Below, piece by piece: positions 16,994 to 25,950 of a stretch of DNA of 64,000 nucleotides (positions are counted from its first letter, which is position 1; each line of letters begins with the position of its first letter). The notes beneath the pieces were generated by a model, which searched no databases, was not told the origin of the DNA, and saw only the letters and a list, made by a program, of their open reading frames with translations. Origin of the DNA: Mucilaginibacter sp. SG564 (lineage in GTDB: Bacteria; Bacteroidota; Bacteroidia; Sphingobacteriales; Sphingobacteriaceae). Location: assembly GCF_013149275.1 (NCBI RefSeq), contig NZ_JABGNA010000009.1, positions 100,753 to 164,752 of the forward strand, read 5' to 3'. The translations under genes and the position numbers were made by a program.

Positions 16994-17149
16994 AGTATCA
17001 AGTAGCTAGTATCAAGTATCAAGACACTTACGCTGGCGCGATTAAAAAATATTTTGTAAAACATTCAAAAACAAAAACGGTTCAAGTCTTGATACTTGAT
17101 ATTCTGAATAAAGAAAAGTCTTGATACTTGATACTAGCTACTTGATACT
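16994..17149. repeat. TATCAAG inverted repeat, copy 3
   Basis: Arms 16994-17025 and 17118-17149 are perfect 32-base complements. The spacer also has a third partial block at 17086-17104 (TCTTGATACTTGATA), and a solo block lies at 16918-16950 near the aguB start. The 313-base spacer 16880-17192 has no gene. Confidence 0.95.
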
Positions 17150-17178
17150 AACTTCGCTACTTGATACCAAAAAATAAT

Positions 17179-17186
17179 TAGCTTTG
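17179..17186 (+). promoter_or_regulatory. putative -7 box for the flippase-like gene
   Basis: TAGCTTTG matches TAnnTTTG, 7 bases before ATG at 17193. The transcript would be almost leaderless. Confidence 0.45.
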
Positions 17187-17192
17187 CAGCCA

Positions 17193-18143
17193 ATGACAGA
17201 AGACGAAATACCGGCGCCAAAAACATTTAAGCAGCAACTGTGGAATGTTACTAAAACTGTATTAAAAATAGCTGTTACCACAGCCCTGCTCATTTGGGTA
17301 TTTAGCAAGGTACCTATTCAATTGGTTAAATACCGCCTGCTGCACGCCAATTACTGGTGGATGGGCGCCGCCGTTGTTTGTTATTTCTTCTCGATGGTGG
17401 TATCGTCATGGCGCTTGCTCAGCTTTTTTCGGTCGATAGGTTTGCAGCTGAACCCTAAGTATAACCTGCGTTTGTATTTCCTGGGTCTGTTTTATAATGT
17501 GTTGCTGCCCGGCGGCATCGGTGGCGATGGTTACAAGATCTTCATTTTGAATAAAGCGCATAAAGTTCCCGGCAAAAAACTGTTCTGGGCCATTATGTTC
17601 GATAGGCTCAGCGGACTTTGGGCCATCGGCCTCATCACCGTAGCCCTGATATTCATGATCCCACAGATCGATATCCATAAGGCGCTGCCGGTAAGTATCT
17701 TTCTGGGTGGCTCGGCGGTTTATTATTTTGTGGCCTACATGTTTTTCAGGGAGTACACCAAGTACTTTTTCGAGGCGCATCTAAAAGCCCTGGTATTACA
17801 AGGATTTCAGCTGCTGGCTATTATCTGTGTGATGTTCGGACAGGATTTTGATGGTAAATTCTCGCCGTACCTATTATCGTTCCTGATTTCGGCGCTGGCA
17901 TCAATCATTCCTATTACAGCTGGTGGCGCGGGTGCACGGGAAGCCATATTTACCAAACTATCTGATTATTTCCCGATGGATAAAGGACTCTCGGTTTTCC
18001 TGCCATCGTCATTTTATCTCATATCGCTTTTGGTGGCCCTGTTTGGGTTGTACTACGTGATCCGCCCAAGCCGGTTAGACAAAGGTCTGAAAAAGTATGA
18101 CGAAGAGGTGACCGAAACTGCCACGGATCCGGGCGGCGAGTAG
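17193..18143 (+). CDS. lysylphosphatidylglycerol synthase-type membrane protein (UPF0104)
   Basis: The start is taken as ATG 17193 (MTEDEIPAP); the open frame also has TTG at 17184 but that lies inside the promoter box. The 316-residue protein has about eight membrane helices and the UPF0104/PF03706 signatures FYNVLLPGGIGGDGYK, FDRLSGLWAI and SIIPITAGGAGAREAIF. Family members are lipid flippase-like membrane proteins, sometimes tied to lipid or glycolipid export; substrate unknown. The phenylalanine hydroxylase gene follows after 71 bases with its own promoter-like box. Confidence 0.85.
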   Translation: MTEDEIPAPKTFKQQLWNVTKTVLKIAVTTALLIWVFSKVPIQLVKYRLLHANYWWMGAAVVCYFFSMVVSSWRLLSFFRSIGLQLNPKYNLRLYFLGLFYNVLLPGGIGGDGYKIFILNKAHKVPGKKLFWAIMFDRLSGLWAIGLITVALIFMIPQIDIHKALPVSIFLGGSAVYYFVAYMFFREYTKYFFEAHLKALVLQGFQLLAIICVMFGQDFDGKFSPYLLSFLISALASIIPITAGGAGAREAIFTKLSDYFPMDKGLSVFLPSSFYLISLLVALFGLYYVIRPSRLDKGLKKYDEEVTETATDPGGE

Positions 18144-18176
18144 CGAAAATAAAGTGTGTGAGTACACCTAATTTTC

Positions 18177-18184
18177 TAAATTTG
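18177..18184 (+). promoter_or_regulatory. putative -7 box for the phenylalanine hydroxylase gene
   Basis: TAAATTTG matches TAnnTTTG and lies 30 bases before ATG 18215. Confidence 0.45.
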
Positions 18185-18214
18185 CGTTTCTTCTTATAAA
18201 CCACTACAACGTAA

Positions 18215-19993
18215 ATGAGCCATTTTAATGATTTTAACAATCCGCAGGTTGCGGCCTTGCCCGGTCATTTAAAACAATTTATAGTCGACCAGCACTACGA
18301 ACATTATACACCTATTGATCATGCCGTTTGGCGCTATGTCATGCGCCAGAATTACAGCTATCTTAAAGACGTTGCCTACTATCCGTATATACCTGGCTTA
18401 ACCAAAGCCGGTCTTACTATTGAACGCATTCCCGATTTGCAGGAGATGAACGATGCACTGGCCAAAATAGGCTGGGGCGCTGTTACCGTGGATGGTTTTA
18501 TCCCGCCCGCTGCCTTTATGGAATACCAGGCCTACCGGGTGCTGGTTATAGCGGCAGATATCCGCCAGTTGCGCCATATTGAATACACCCCTGCTCCGGA
18601 TATTATCCATGAATCGGCCGGGCATGCGCCTATTATTGCTGATAAGGATTATCACGAATACCTGAGCTATTTTGGTTCGATAGGAGCTAAGGCCATGTTT
18701 TCGGCGCAGGATTTTGAATTGTACGAGGCTATCAGGGCGCTATCAATATTGAAAGAAATGCCCGACGCGGATGATGCGGAGATCAGCAAAGCCGAAGAGT
18801 TGGTAGCTTATCGCCAGGAAAACATGGGCGAGCCCTCTGAAATGGCCCTGCTGAGCCGCCTGCACTGGTGGACGGTAGAGTACGGTCTGATCGGTACGCT
18901 GGAAACGCCAAAGATCTATGGCGCGGGCCTGCTGTCGTCTATTGGTGAAAGTTCCAGCTGCATGAACCCAGAGGTGGAAAAATTATGGTACACCATCGAT
19001 GCGGTGAACTATAGTTATGACATCACCAAACCACAGCCGCAGCTCTTTGTAACGCCAACTTTCCAAAACCTGATTGATGTGCTGGAGGAGTTTGCCAATA
19101 CCATGTCGTTCAGAAGGGGAGGAGCATACGGTTTAACCAAAGCTGTGGAAAGCAAAAATACCTGTACCGCGGTTTACAGCTCGGGTTTGCAGGTATCGGG
19201 TACCATTACCGATTTTAAGATTGATAAGAATGATCATTCTTACTTTATCAAAACTACAGGCCCAACAGCTTTATCTGTAAATGATAAACAACTGCCGGGG
19301 CATGGTAAAAACTATCATGCAGATGGTTTCAGCTCACCGGTAGGAAAGCTGAAGAATATCGCAACGCCGTTAGAGGAGCTAACCGAAGCAGAACTGGAAA
19401 ATATCGGCATCGCCAAAGGTAAAACCGTAGAGCTTGATTTTGAAAGCGGTATTACAGTTAAAGGAACTATAAAAAGCATATTGGCCTTTTTGGGTAAAAC
19501 GCAGCTGATTACCTTTACCGATTGTACCGTTACTGATAAAAAAGGGCATATATTGTTCGATCCATCATGGGGTGTATATGATATGGCCGTAGGCGAAAAG
19601 ATTGTATCTGTATTTTGTGGAGCTGCCGATAAAGCCGCTTTTGAAGAGATCGTTTACAAATCGCAAACCGCAACCCACCATGTGGAATATGATCTGCGTA
19701 CCCGCGAGCTTCACAAACTTTACCAGCAAGTGCGTAATCGCCGGCAAAAAGGCGGCGACTTTGGCTTTTTGGGTAATGTATGGTTCAAATTACAGAAAAA
19801 TCACCACGACGACTGGCTTTGCGCACTAGAAATACTGGAATTGCTGGAGCATGAGGATGTGGAACCCATACTTAGAACCGAGATCAGGCAATTCCTTGAG
19901 CAGAAGGCCAAAGACCAGCCCGAGCTAAAAAAACTCATCAGCGATGGTTTTTATCTGATTGATCATCCTGTTGAACAAAAAGTGGTATTTTAG
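18215..19993 (+). CDS. aromatic amino acid (phenylalanine) hydroxylase with long C-terminal extension
   Basis: The N-terminal half (about residues 20-300) is a biopterin-dependent hydroxylase domain. Iron ligands should be H132 and H137 (PDIIHESAGHAP) and E222 (LHWWTVEYGLIG). It should turn phenylalanine into tyrosine, feeding hpd and hmgA at 4.8-7.2 kb. At 592 residues it is roughly twice the length of Pseudomonas PhhA (about 260). The C-terminal 280 residues (from about 310) have a beta-rich stretch, with SSGLQVSGTITDFKI and ESGITVKGTIKSIL as two similar motifs, then a helical end; no ACT or regulatory domain is recognised. The long form occurs in other Bacteroidota as far as I recall. Confidence 0.88.
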   Translation: MSHFNDFNNPQVAALPGHLKQFIVDQHYEHYTPIDHAVWRYVMRQNYSYLKDVAYYPYIPGLTKAGLTIERIPDLQEMNDALAKIGWGAVTVDGFIPPAAFMEYQAYRVLVIAADIRQLRHIEYTPAPDIIHESAGHAPIIADKDYHEYLSYFGSIGAKAMFSAQDFELYEAIRALSILKEMPDADDAEISKAEELVAYRQENMGEPSEMALLSRLHWWTVEYGLIGTLETPKIYGAGLLSSIGESSSCMNPEVEKLWYTIDAVNYSYDITKPQPQLFVTPTFQNLIDVLEEFANTMSFRRGGAYGLTKAVESKNTCTAVYSSGLQVSGTITDFKIDKNDHSYFIKTTGPTALSVNDKQLPGHGKNYHADGFSSPVGKLKNIATPLEELTEAELENIGIAKGKTVELDFESGITVKGTIKSILAFLGKTQLITFTDCTVTDKKGHILFDPSWGVYDMAVGEKIVSVFCGAADKAAFEEIVYKSQTATHHVEYDLRTRELHKLYQQVRNRRQKGGDFGFLGNVWFKLQKNHHDDWLCALEILELLEHEDVEPILRTEIRQFLEQKAKDQPELKKLISDGFYLIDHPVEQKVVF

Positions 19994-20019
19994 GCCCGGT
20001 TAAACGCAATAAAAAGAAC

Positions 20020-20134
20020 CCGTCATTGAGCGTGGAGCCTCACCCAACCCTCACCAAAGGAGAGGGCTTTAAAGATTTTTTTAAGTCTCCCCCTTTGTGG
20101 GGGATTTAGAGGGGGCCTACGCTCGCAATGACGG
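20020..20134. repeat. nested palindrome, REP-like element split by an inserted palindrome
   Basis: Outer arms 20020-20040 (CCGTCATTGAGCGTGGAGCC) and 20114-20134 (GGCCTACGCTCGCAATGACGG) belong to the GTCATTGCGAG family. Inside, AAGGAGAGGGCTTTAAAG and TCTCCCCCTTTGTGGGGGA form another palindrome-rich element. It lies between the hydroxylase and SDR genes. Confidence 0.85.
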
Positions 20135-20153
20135 TAAATAACAGAACGGGCAT

Positions 20154-20858
20154 ATGAATATCATTATAACAGGCGCCAGCAGCGGCGTGGGATTTGAAGC
20201 GGTAATTGAACTGATACTTTCGGGTAACAATAAGGTAATTGCATTGGCCCGCTCGCAGGACAAACTGGAGCGCCTGCTCGAAATTGCCCACGGTCTTAAC
20301 CCCGATTGCCAGTTATTCGCCCTAAATTTTGATATTGTACATGACGATTATGAGGGCCTGCAGCAATTTATAGCCTCTAATTTTGATAACCGGGTTGATG
20401 TGCTCATCAATAATGCCGGTATGCTCATCAACAAACCATTCACGCAATTGCTCGAAACCGACTTTGTAGAAATGCTGCAAAGTAATTTCATCGGGCATGT
20501 ACGCATGATACAGGCGCTGTTGCCGCTGATGCCCTCCGGTTCACATATCCTGAACATCGGTAGTATGGGTGGTTTTCAGGGTAGCGCCAAGTTCCCGGGT
20601 TTGTTGGCCTATTCGGCCAGCAAATCTGCCTTACATACCCTAACGGAATGTCTGGCACAGGAACTTATAGAACAGGACATCAAAGTAAATTGCCTGGCCT
20701 TAGGTTCGGCACAAACAGAAATGTTGGAGAAAGCTTTTCCCGGTTATCAATCGCCGGTAATGGCTTTTGAAATGGGTAAATATATAGCCGATTTTGCGCT
20801 TACCGGGCATAAATTCTTCAACGGGAAGGTATTGCCGGTTGCTGCTACTACTCCATAA
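20154..20858 (+). CDS. short-chain dehydrogenase/reductase
   Basis: The 234-residue enzyme has the SDR features TGASSGVGFE (cofactor loop), NNAG, S in ILNIGSMGG and the catalytic YSASK. R33 after the second beta strand (ALARSQDKLE) suggests NADP(H), but this is an inference. Its length is that of classical SDRs. It stands alone between repeat blocks; substrate unknown. Confidence 0.92.
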   Translation: MNIIITGASSGVGFEAVIELILSGNNKVIALARSQDKLERLLEIAHGLNPDCQLFALNFDIVHDDYEGLQQFIASNFDNRVDVLINNAGMLINKPFTQLLETDFVEMLQSNFIGHVRMIQALLPLMPSGSHILNIGSMGGFQGSAKFPGLLAYSASKSALHTLTECLAQELIEQDIKVNCLALGSAQTEMLEKAFPGYQSPVMAFEMGKYIADFALTGHKFFNGKVLPVAATTP

Positions 20859-20899
20859 ATCAATTAATAAAAACTCCTCATTGAAGCCATTTTTACACA

Positions 20900-21235
20900 T
20901 GTCATTGCGGCGTAGCGTGGCAATCGCATGCTATACGGGGCGGCTTTGCATGGCGTACACCCGCTCTTGGCCGCGGGAGGGCCTAGTTACTTTGTGGCCA
21001 CAAAGTAACCAAAAGGCTTGTCATCAGAAATGCTTCTTTGCCCACGTAGCCTTTACCCTGCAAACCGAGCAGAACCAGGGCTGCAATTATTTTGCGCTAC
21101 TTCGTTCCCGCATTTCCCTCCGCTTCAGCAAAAACTTGCTATGCCCTTTACAACCGCGCCGGCCACCATTGTTCTGCCCGCTTTCACCCGAAGCTTGTCT
21201 GCTGACGGGGGAAAGAGGAGTTTTTTACAATATGT
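20900..21235. other. GC-rich repeat-like block with a 24-base perfect palindrome
   Basis: The 20859-21466 spacer has no credible gene. It starts with half of a GTCATTGCG element (20900-20920), then a palindrome GTTACTTTGTGG/CCACAAAGTAAC (20986-21009), then about 220 bases with Pro/Ala/Arg-rich codons in several frames. Similar strings recur in Bacteroidota genomes in my memory, but I cannot verify this. The open frames here (for example 20794-21291) look non-coding. Confidence 0.6.
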
Positions 21236-21236
21236 T

Positions 21237-21314
21237 TGTCATGCTGAACAGAGTGAAGCATCTATTAAACGATATGCCTGTTTACGAATAGATCCTTCGT
21301 TCCTCAGGATGACA
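21237..21314. repeat. REP-like palindrome, CCTGAGGAACGAAGGATC type
   Basis: Starts TGTCATGCTGAACAGAGTGAAGC and ends CCTTCGTTCCTCAGGATGACA (shorter words given). Inner words TCTATT and AATAGATC pair. Confidence 0.85.
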
Positions 21315-21342
21315 AGTTAGTTTAATCGAATAATGAAGAAAT

Positions 21343-21452
21343 CCTGATAATCCCATAATCCTATAAATCATGGTTCAGAAAAAATCAGCGGAATCAACGA
21401 AATCATTGATTCCCAAAATCTCAAATCTCATATCTCACATCTCACATCAAAT
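21343..21452. repeat. short-word repeats before guaA
   Basis: Runs of AATCCTGAT, AATCCCAT, AATCCTAT, then AATCAACG, AATCATTG, and finally CTCAAATCTCATATCTCAC with CACATCTCAC. The guaA promoter box follows directly. Confidence 0.65.
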
Positions 21453-21455
21453 TTT

Positions 21456-21463
21456 TATCTTTG
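21456..21463 (+). promoter_or_regulatory. putative -7 box of guaA
   Basis: TATCTTTG matches TAnnTTTG and lies 3 bases before ATG 21467, so the guaA transcript may start only a few bases upstream of the codon. Confidence 0.5.
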
Positions 21464-21466
21464 CCC

Positions 21467-22996
21467 ATGCAAGAAAAAATCCTCATTCTTGACTTTGGCT
21501 CGCAATTCACCCAACTCATCGCGCGCCGCGTCAGGGAGCTCAATATTTACTGTGAGATCCACCCCTTCAATCATTATCCCGAAATTGACAGCACTGTAAA
21601 AGGAATCATCCTTTCCGGCAGTCCTTATTCTGTAAGGCAGGAAGATGCGCCTCATTTTGATTTCGCGCAGTTCCATACCACCCGCCCAATCCTGGGGGTT
21701 TGTTATGGTGCACAGTACGTGGCCCATTTCCATGGCGGCGAAGTTTTGGCTTCAAGCACCCGCGAATACGGTCGTGCCAATCTGGATTATATCAACAAGG
21801 AAAATCCGCTGTTTAAAAATATCCCTGAGAACTCACAGGTATGGATGTCGCATGGCGATACCATTGCCCGCATCGGCGATAATTTTGAGGTTATTGCAAG
21901 TACCGATAGCGTAAAAGTTGCGGCTTACCAGGTAACCGGTACCCAAACTTACGGTATCCAGTTTCACCCGGAAGTAACGCACAGTATCGATGGCAAGCAA
22001 TTGCTGGAGAATTTTTTGGTTGACATTTGCGGTTGCAAACAGGATTGGACACCCGATTCGTTCATCGAAACCACCATTGCCGCCCTGCGCGAAAAACTGG
22101 GCGATGATAAGGTAGTATTAGGTTTATCAGGCGGTGTTGATTCATCGGTAGCGGCAGTATTACTGCACCACGCCATCGGCAAAAACCTGCATTGCATATT
22201 TGTAGATAACGGCCTGCTGCGCAAAGGCGAGTACGAACAGGTACTCGACTCTTACAAGCACATGGGCCTAAACATAAAAGGTATTGATGCCAAACAACGT
22301 TTTTATGATGCGTTGGCAGGCGAAAAAGATCCTGAGAAAAAGCGTAAAGCCATTGGTCGCGTATTTATCGAGGTATTTGACGATGCCGCTCACGAAGTTC
22401 AGGATGTAAAATGGTTAGGACAAGGCACTATCTATCCTGATGTTATTGAGTCGGTTTCGGTAAAAGGTCCGTCGGCCACCATCAAATCGCACCATAATGT
22501 TGGTGGTTTGCCCGATTTTATGAAACTGAAGGTGGTTGAGCCGCTGAATACCTTATTTAAGGATGAAGTTAGGCGTGTAGGCAAGGCCCTGAACATCGAT
22601 CCGAATATTTTAGGCAGGCACCCATTTCCGGGTCCGGGTCTGGCAATCAGGATTTTAGGTGATGTTACACCAGAAAAAGTAGCTATATTGCAGGAAGCCG
22701 ACGCGATTTACATCAACAATTTGCGGTCATATGGTGTTTACGATAAGGTTTGGCAGGCCGGCGCTATATTTTTGCCGGTACAATCGGTAGGGGTAATGGG
22801 CGATGAGCGTACTTACGAGAACGTGATATGCCTGCGTGCTGTGGAATCACTGGATGGAATGACAGCCGACTGGTGCCATTTACCTTATGACCTGCTGGCC
22901 AAGATCTCCAACGAGATCATCAATAATGTAAAAGGAATTAACCGGGTAGTATATGATATCAGTTCAAAACCACCTGCTACCATTGAGTGGGAATAA
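21467..22996 (+). CDS. guaA: GMP synthase (glutamine-hydrolysing)
   Basis: The 509-residue enzyme makes GMP from XMP, glutamine and ATP. The start is ATG 21467 (MQEKILILDFGSQ). The class I amidotransferase domain comes first, with nucleophile C79 in ILGVCYGAQ and GIQFHPEVTHS; the ATP pyrophosphatase domain follows with GLSGGVDSSVA, then the dimerisation domain ending in PPATIEWE. Normal length. The lipoprotein gene starts 44 bases before guaA ends, so the two are translationally linked. Confidence 0.98.
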   Translation: MQEKILILDFGSQFTQLIARRVRELNIYCEIHPFNHYPEIDSTVKGIILSGSPYSVRQEDAPHFDFAQFHTTRPILGVCYGAQYVAHFHGGEVLASSTREYGRANLDYINKENPLFKNIPENSQVWMSHGDTIARIGDNFEVIASTDSVKVAAYQVTGTQTYGIQFHPEVTHSIDGKQLLENFLVDICGCKQDWTPDSFIETTIAALREKLGDDKVVLGLSGGVDSSVAAVLLHHAIGKNLHCIFVDNGLLRKGEYEQVLDSYKHMGLNIKGIDAKQRFYDALAGEKDPEKKRKAIGRVFIEVFDDAAHEVQDVKWLGQGTIYPDVIESVSVKGPSATIKSHHNVGGLPDFMKLKVVEPLNTLFKDEVRRVGKALNIDPNILGRHPFPGPGLAIRILGDVTPEKVAILQEADAIYINNLRSYGVYDKVWQAGAIFLPVQSVGVMGDERTYENVICLRAVESLDGMTADWCHLPYDLLAKISNEIINNVKGINRVVYDISSKPPATIEWE

Positions 22997-24194
22997 ATGG
23001 TTATTGTTTTTTAGCGTGGCGCTGATACTGGGTGCATGTTCACCCAAAGTGCAGCCTGTATCAACGCCCGTAAAAAAAGTCGAAAAACCCCAGCCCAAGC
23101 CCGCAGAAAAACCTCCCGTTAAGCCTGCTGCAAAAGTTGCTGTCATATCCATGATATTACCTATGGGGCTTGATCATGTGCGGCCGCGCAATTACAGCAA
23201 CGCAGGCTTGAGCCAGGCTAATATGAGTGTTGAATACTACCAGGGTTTTAAACTGGCTTTAGACTCGCTGGCTGCCCAGGGTGCTAATTTTAAGCTACAG
23301 CTTTATGATTCCAAAGATGATAACTCCACCACGCTTGGTTTGGCTTATCATACCGAGGTAAGAGCCAGCGACTTGATAGTTGGCCCGGTTTATCCTGATG
23401 GGTTAAAACAGTTTGCCGTAGTTATGGGTACGCGCATGGCTGTTTTGTCGCCGTTATCACCCGCTTCACCGGCTACCATCAAAAGCAACAACCTGATTAC
23501 GGCTATACCTCCGCTGGAGTATCACGCCGTGGGCGCAGCGCAATATATTAACGACAAAGTCAAGCCCAAAAAGATCTTCATTCTTCGCTCGGGATTTAGC
23601 CAGGAGAACGATTATGTGTTCAACTTTAAAAAAGCAACCGATAGTTTAAGCAATAAAAAAGTTAAAATTATAAGCGTGATCATTACACGGGGCAAACTGA
23701 GCGGTTTGCTGCCCCAGTTGTCAAAAACAGAGCGTAATGTGTTTGTGATACCGGCTACCGATCAGGCATTTTTGGGTGTTACGCTGCGGTCACTGGATAC
23801 TTTAAACAAAAATTATCCCGTGGTACTGTTTGGCCATCCCAGCTGGGAAAAGTTCGGCTTTTTAAAAGCCGATATATTGCAGCGGCTTAAAACGCATATT
23901 ACATCAAGCGATAAGGTAAATTACAAGCAAGAAGCTACCATTGCCTTTTTGCGCAGTTATCGTAAAGCATACCACGTGGAGCCTACCGAATATGCCATTA
24001 AAGGCTTTGACGAAGGCTTGTTTTTTGGACGCCAGCTTTCTGAAGGGAATAGGAATATGACGGAGATTGACAAAACCGATTTTACAGGGATACATAATGG
24101 CTTTCATTTTGTAAAAAAACCTGGATTAGGTTGGGTCAATACACACGTAAATATATTAATGTATAGTAACTTTGAGTTAAAACAGGTAGAATGA
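22953..24194 (+). CDS. lipoprotein with periplasmic substrate-binding (PBP1) fold
   Basis: The 413-residue product has a lipoprotein signal with lipobox LILGAC near residues 25-30, a Pro/Lys linker (KVEKPQPKPAEKPPVK), then a type I periplasmic binding fold with ILPMGLDHVRPRN, LYDSKDDNSTT and LIVGPVYPDGL. The family is LivJ-like or LpoA-like; no transporter genes are adjacent, so it may be a peptidoglycan or sensing factor. Its start overlaps guaA by 44 bases and it ends 4 bases into the methyltransferase gene (ATGA). Confidence 0.83.
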   Translation: MISVQNHLLPLSGNKWLLFFSVALILGACSPKVQPVSTPVKKVEKPQPKPAEKPPVKPAAKVAVISMILPMGLDHVRPRNYSNAGLSQANMSVEYYQGFKLALDSLAAQGANFKLQLYDSKDDNSTTLGLAYHTEVRASDLIVGPVYPDGLKQFAVVMGTRMAVLSPLSPASPATIKSNNLITAIPPLEYHAVGAAQYINDKVKPKKIFILRSGFSQENDYVFNFKKATDSLSNKKVKIISVIITRGKLSGLLPQLSKTERNVFVIPATDQAFLGVTLRSLDTLNKNYPVVLFGHPSWEKFGFLKADILQRLKTHITSSDKVNYKQEATIAFLRSYRKAYHVEPTEYAIKGFDEGLFFGRQLSEGNRNMTEIDKTDFTGIHNGFHFVKKPGLGWVNTHVNILMYSNFELKQVE

Positions 24195-25366
24195 AGGCTA
24201 TAAACCAGCTTAAAACGTTTCAGCGAATTTTGGGTGAATACCCTGCCGATACGCCTCTAAGTAAGTTTTTGCCCGGCTTTTACCGGCAAAATAAACAAAT
24301 GGGATCAACGGACAGGCGTATTGCCAACCGGTTGATGTACAATTACTTCCGGATAGGCATTGCTCTCCGAGGTTTACCTGCCGACGAGCGTTTATTTGTG
24401 GCCGAATTTTTATGCAACACGCAAATCAATTCCTTTTTACAAAATTTTAAACCGGATTGGGCCGCTTGCATTGGTTTTAATATTGACGATAAACTGGCAT
24501 TGGTAAAAACGGCATATCCTGATTTTGACCTGGATGATGTATTTCCATGGGTGTCGCAATTATCGCCGGGCATTGATCGTAATGCTTTCTTAAGATCATT
24601 TTTCACACAACCTGATCTTTTTATCCGGGTGCGTAATGGTTACGATCACCTGGTTAAAGCAGAGCTGAGTAAAGCGGAGATCGTATTTAAAGACGAAGGT
24701 AACGGCTGCTTATCGCTGCCCAACGGTACCCGGCTCGAAACCATATTCCCCAAACAACATTGGTTTGAGGTGCAGGACTTTTCCTCGCAGCAAACCGGCG
24801 ATTTTTTCAGACCGCAACGCTGGGATAGCTGGTGGGATGCCTGTGCGGCATCGGGCGGTAAATCGTTGCTGCTGCATGAAGATGAGCCCAACATTAAGCT
24901 GGTGGTGTCAGACATCCGCGAATCGGTGCTGGCCAACCTGGACGAGCGCTTTCACCTGGCTGGTTTAACCAAATATCAGAAAAAGGCGCTTGATCTCACC
25001 ACCAATGTCGATCAGGTATTGCATGATTATGCTTTTGACGGCATCATCCTCGACGCTCCATGCAGCGGATCAGGAACCTGGGGGCGTACACCCGAGATGA
25101 TAGCCCAGTTTGATCAGCATAAGATCGAATTTTTCCAGAAGCTCCAAAAAAGCATCGCCCAAAACGTAGTTAAGTATCTGAAGCCCGGTAAACCGCTTAT
25201 TTATATCACCTGCTCGGCCTTTAAAGGCGAGAACGAAGATGTGGTTGATTTCCTGGTGAAAGAGCTTGGGTTGAAACTGGAAGAAAGCCAAATACTCAAA
25301 GGCTACGAGCGCAGGGCTGATACTATGTTTGTGGCGAGGTTGAGTTTTCCAGTACCCGTAATATAA
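24191..25366 (+). CDS. RsmB/NOP-family RNA (cytosine-5) methyltransferase
   Basis: The 391-residue protein has an N-terminal NusB-like or helical domain (about 1-140) and a Rossmann methyltransferase domain. Motif DACAASGGKSLLL binds SAM (Ser replaces the usual Pro in CAAPGGK), DAPCSGSGTWGR carries C291 and YITCSAFKGENEDVV carries C341, the two cysteines of m5C RNA methyltransferases. The target is probably rRNA or tRNA. It overlaps the upstream lipoprotein gene by 4 bases. Confidence 0.9.
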   Translation: MKAINQLKTFQRILGEYPADTPLSKFLPGFYRQNKQMGSTDRRIANRLMYNYFRIGIALRGLPADERLFVAEFLCNTQINSFLQNFKPDWAACIGFNIDDKLALVKTAYPDFDLDDVFPWVSQLSPGIDRNAFLRSFFTQPDLFIRVRNGYDHLVKAELSKAEIVFKDEGNGCLSLPNGTRLETIFPKQHWFEVQDFSSQQTGDFFRPQRWDSWWDACAASGGKSLLLHEDEPNIKLVVSDIRESVLANLDERFHLAGLTKYQKKALDLTTNVDQVLHDYAFDGIILDAPCSGSGTWGRTPEMIAQFDQHKIEFFQKLQKSIAQNVVKYLKPGKPLIYITCSAFKGENEDVVDFLVKELGLKLEESQILKGYERRADTMFVARLSFPVPVI

Positions 25367-25372
25367 AAATTA

Positions 25373-25450
25373 TGTCATTCTGAACGGAGTGAAGAATCTA
25401 TTATTCAATAGACAAAGTTTATAATAGATCCTTCGTTCCTCAGGATGACA
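25373..25450. repeat. REP-like palindrome, CCTGAGGAACGAAGGATC type
   Basis: TGTCATTCTGAACGGAG...CTTCGTTCCTCAGGATGACA, directly after the methyltransferase stop. Inner TCTATTATT and AATAGATC pair. Confidence 0.88.
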
Positions 25451-25543
25451 AATCTTGTTATAAGAGTCACTTTATAGCACACCATTGTAACAAACCATAG
25501 CAAACCTCCGTCTACATAGTCAAATAAAATATATTACTATACT

Positions 25544-25915
25544 ATGGACATTAACCTGATCAACACGAATGATTTAATTATAGCCGAAATTGTAGCCGAT
25601 AGCATCATCATTAATGATGCCCAGGATGCATTAGATATACTGGCTAACTGCGCGTATCAGGATGCAAACCGGATCATCGTTTACCAGAAAGACATTACGG
25701 AAGATTTCTTCGAGCTTAAAACCAAACTGGCCGGGGAGGTACTTCAAAAATTTTCTAATTACAACTCCAAATTAGCCATTGTAGGCGATTTTTCCGGATA
25801 TGGCAGCAAAAGCCTGCGCGATTTTATTTACGAAAGTAATAAAGTCGGCAGGGTAAGTTTTGTAGCCACCAAGGAAGAAGCCATAGAGGCGCTGTTAAAG
25901 GGCGTGAAAGTATAA
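25544..25915 (+). CDS. DUF4180 domain protein
   Basis: The 123-residue protein matches DUF4180: NDAQDALDILANCAYQ, RIIVYQKDITEDFFELKTKLAGE, KLAIVGDFSGYGSKSLRDFIYESNKVGRVSFV. It resembles STAS-like small domains in length and pattern. It has no known reaction. It is followed after 84 bases by an ArsR regulator and lies in its own transcription unit with an AT-rich upstream region. Confidence 0.85.
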   Translation: MDINLINTNDLIIAEIVADSIIINDAQDALDILANCAYQDANRIIVYQKDITEDFFELKTKLAGEVLQKFSNYNSKLAIVGDFSGYGSKSLRDFIYESNKVGRVSFVATKEEAIEALLKGVKV

Positions 25916-25950
25916 GAAGGCTCGAGCGAAAAAAATGAAAATAAATTTGC

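Noticed and set aside
16994..17149. CRISPR-like array of TATCAAG words
   Set aside because: Words are only 7-9 bases apart with no unique spacers of fixed length and no cas genes.
20794..21291. Open reading frame of 165 codons in the repeat block
   Set aside because: It crosses the end of the SDR gene, a half REP element and a palindrome, and its product has no recognisable pattern.
22953..22996. Overlap of guaA and the lipoprotein gene as a frameshift
   Set aside because: guaA ends normally with PPATIEWE and the lipoprotein has its own signal and lipobox, so two genes overlap.
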